50,977 nt of DNA from Oscillospiraceae bacterium (GTDB taxonomy: Bacteria; Bacillota_A; Clostridia; Oscillospirales; Oscillospiraceae). Shown here piece after piece: positions 49,402 to 50,977 of this stretch. Below the pieces are notes generated by a model. The model searched no databases and was not told where the DNA came from. It was given only the letters and a program-made list of their open reading frames with translations. The translations under genes were made by a program, and so were the position numbers. Position 1 is the stretch's first letter. Every line of letters begins with the position of its first letter. The stretch is from positions 1 to 50,977 of the forward strand of contig JAFVPA010000012.1 of assembly GCA_017505505.1 (NCBI GenBank), given 5' to 3'.

Positions 49402-50337
49402 TTACACCTCAGTAATTATTTTTCCTAAATCCCGGTAATCATTGCCTGAGAAATGGGCAATTTCCTTGCGGAACGCAGGATTGTTCAACACCTTCAGCAG
49501 TTTCTGTACCGCCTCGGTTTCCAACATTTCTTTCTTGATCACAAAGTCGAACCGCTCTTCCAGTAACGGAATAAAGTCCAGGTTCTCGATCTGCCGGGAG
49601 ATACGTTCCGTTCCAATGGCCAGGTCTGCTTCCCCCGCAGCAATGGCTGCCGCCATGGTCAGGTGAGATTTCATGATTCTATCATAGCCCTTGACTTTAG
49701 AGGCGGGAATCCCCAGCCGTTTCAGTTGGGTATCCATCAGGATCCGGGCGCTGGAACCTGTGCGGCGGTTGAGCACCGAGATATCCTCCCGTCCCAGATC
49801 CGACCAGCCCTTGATTCCTTTGGGATTTCCCTTCTGCACATAAAAGCCCTGGGTGCGGTAACTGACATTTACCAGCACAGCCGGAACACCGGGCATCAGG
49901 CTGCGGACATAGGACGTATTATAATCAAAGCCGTCAAAGAGATGGCAGGCTGCCACCTGGATGTTGTCCTGATAAAGCGATAAGAGCCCCTCAAAGCTGT
50001 TCAGGTACGTCCGGGCCGCATTGACACCCTCCTGCTGCAAGTAATTTGCCAGAATATCCAGAACCACATCCTGGCCGGAAATGATAAGCTCCGGTCCCTC
50101 CGTCTTTTCCGGTGTCAGCAGCGTGGAATGGGTATCGATATTTCGCACCGGGCGGGTGGAATGCTCATGCCGGGACCGGGCAATGTAGGCATCCACATCG
50201 TCCTGGGTAAAACGAACCTTCCGGCCGATTTTGTAGGAATGGATCTCCCCCTTACGAATGAGATCGTAGATTGTGGATTTGCTGACATGGAGAATATCCG
50301 CCACTTCCTGTGTCGACAGGGATTTGTTCTGAGCCAT
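49402..50337 (-). CDS. Excisionase-type HTH regulator with PBP-like domain
   Basis: A 311-residue regulator. The N-terminal ~55 residues are a MerR/excisionase-type DNA-binding domain (SLSTQEVADILHVSKSTIYD; YKIGRKVRFTQDDVDAYIAR). Residues about 85-311 are a PBP-like ligand domain (LIISGQDVVLDILANYLQQE; NRRTGSSARILMDTQL; LDFIPLLEERFDFVI). That domain aligns with the C-terminal part of the nearby MoeA-PBP protein. It is the first gene of the pterin operon and divergent from the AOR gene, so it probably senses the metal or cofactor and controls both. It plays the part that ModE plays elsewhere. The start follows GAGGGGAA. Confidence 0.88.
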   Translation of the reverse strand: MAQNKSLSTQEVADILHVSKSTIYDLIRKGEIHSYKIGRKVRFTQDDVDAYIARSRHEHSTRPVRNIDTHSTLLTPEKTEGPELIISGQDVVLDILANYLQQEGVNAARTYLNSFEGLLSLYQDNIQVAACHLFDGFDYNTSYVRSLMPGVPAVLVNVSYRTQGFYVQKGNPKGIKGWSDLGREDISVLNRRTGSSARILMDTQLKRLGIPASKVKGYDRIMKSHLTMAAAIAAGEADLAIGTERISRQIENLDFIPLLEERFDFVIKKEMLETEAVQKLLKVLNNPAFRKEIAHFSGNDYRDLGKIITEV

Positions 50338-50651
50338 GTGTTCCCCTCCTCTGGCATTCCTTTCTAAAACTTAATTCTTATTATACTCTTTTTCGTGCGG
50401 TTCCACAAGACCCGATGCCCCAGGAAGTTTGTTCAAATTCATTCATTTTCATATTATTTCGCGTGGTGTTTTTTCTGTAATCAGAAAACACTTCGTACAA
50501 GTTGAGATGGTTTCGTATCGTTTCACGCGGAAATGATTTGGAAGCCTTGCGTGAAATGCATTTTCCAATATAATAAAATTATCCAAAGCATATATAGGAA
50601 ACAAACCGCGGATATATACAAAACAAACAACTTTTTGGAGGTATATTGGTT
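50338..50651. promoter_or_regulatory. Divergent control region of the AOR gene and pterin operon
   Basis: A 314-base AT-rich gap. TTTCACGC (50521-50528) and GCGTGAAA (50549-50556) form an exact inverted repeat with a 20-base spacer, and a related ATTTCGCGTGG lies near 50457-50465. A -10-like TATAAT is at 50569-50574, and the second half-site overlaps the expected -35 position. The ribosome site GGAGGT (50637-50642) precedes the AOR start. These half-sites are candidate operators for the HTH-PBP regulator. No gene is seen. Confidence 0.5.
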
Positions 50652-50977
50652 ATGGCATACGCATACTACGAAAAACTTGCCCGCATCAACCTGACCACCG
50701 GAACCATCACTGTTGAGAAGCTGGACACCGATCTGGCTAAGAAGTTCATCGGTGGCCGTGGTCTGGGCACCAAGATCGTCTACGACGAAGGCTGTGCTAC
50801 CGTTGACCCCCTGGGTCCCGACAACAAGCTGGTCTACATCACCGGTCCTCTGACCGGCGCCGGCGCTCCCTCCTCCGGCCGTTACATGGTCGTCACCAAG
50901 TCCCCTCTGACCGGCATGATCGCCTGCTCCAACTCCGGTGGTATCTGGGGTGCCAAGCTGAAGTACGCCGGCTGGGA
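50652..50977 (+). CDS. aor: Aldehyde ferredoxin oxidoreductase, N-terminal part (3' end outside window)
   Basis: The first 108 residues of a tungstopterin AOR-family enzyme, which oxidises aldehydes to carboxylates with ferredoxin. The N-terminal domain is recognisable from ARINLTTGTITVEKLD, FIGGRGLGTKIVYDEG, NKLVYITGPLTGAGAPSSGR, VVTKSPLTGMI and CSNSGGIWGAKLKYAGW. The gene continues past the window. The start at 50652 follows GGAGGT by nine bases. It is divergent from the HTH-PBP regulator and is the likely client of the whole metal-uptake, pterin and maturation set. The exact subfamily (AOR, FOR, GOR or WOR type) cannot be told from this part. Confidence 0.93.
   Translation, partial: MAYAYYEKLARINLTTGTITVEKLDTDLAKKFIGGRGLGTKIVYDEGCATVDPLGPDNKLVYITGPLTGAGAPSSGRYMVVTKSPLTGMIACSNSGGIWGAKLKYAGW

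Noticed and set aside
1..50977. Prophage, plasmid origin or insertion sequence
   Set aside because: No transposase, integrase, phage structural or replication genes were found; the repeat elements are non-coding.

Overview
The window reads as chromosome of an anaerobic gut-type Firmicute, most likely an Oscillospiraceae-like Clostridia. The basis is moderately GC-rich coding sequence with strong AGGAGG-type ribosome sites, sortase-assembled pili, lipoprotein solute-binding proteins with LAAC lipoboxes, corrinoid methyltransferases and a tungsten-type aldehyde ferredoxin oxidoreductase (AOR). The assignment to a family is inference.

Layout. 1-4860: end of a sugar-binding lipoprotein gene, a LacI regulator and a divergent cellobiose phosphorylase, a cello-oligosaccharide locus. 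4861-5445: an XRE regulator fused to a desulfoferrodoxin-like iron domain. 5638-16204: a sialic-acid-type cluster: ROK kinase-like protein, YdcF-like protein, N-acetylneuraminate lyase family aldolase, two ABC permeases and a binding protein, SGNH esterase, YesL-like membrane protein, AGE-type epimerase and RpiR regulator. The likely route is Neu5Ac to ManNAc to GlcNAc; no transport ATPase is present. 16269-20727: a three-component corrinoid methyl-transfer operon with a divergent PucR-type regulator. 20767-22811: a secreted cysteine-peptidase-like protein and an AT-rich two-gene patch with a repeated 19-mer. 23009-24043: galM.

24137-35042 is one minus-strand pilus operon: small coiled-coil protein, signal peptidase I, a 1,887-residue tip adhesin with 17 His/Cys units, backbone pilin, class C sortase, minor pilin and a second sortase.

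35690-50977 is a tungsten/molybdopterin island: radical SAM/SPASM maturase candidate, TupCBA transporter, two leader or small RNAs upstream of tupA, MoaE-like and FmdE-like proteins, mogA, moaC, moaA, a two-subunit FAD oxidoreductase, two MoeA proteins (one with a fused PBP domain), a HTH-PBP regulator and, divergent from it, the start of an AOR gene. The genes together import the metal, build the pterin, insert the metal and make the enzyme that uses it.

The most unusual observations are a TupA whose sequence order looks circularly permuted, the XRE-desulfoferrodoxin fusion that keeps all the expected metal ligands, the RNA structures upstream of tupA, and the shared PBP domain in a MoeA and in the regulator beside it. 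Two families of inverted-repeat intergenic elements are scattered through the window.
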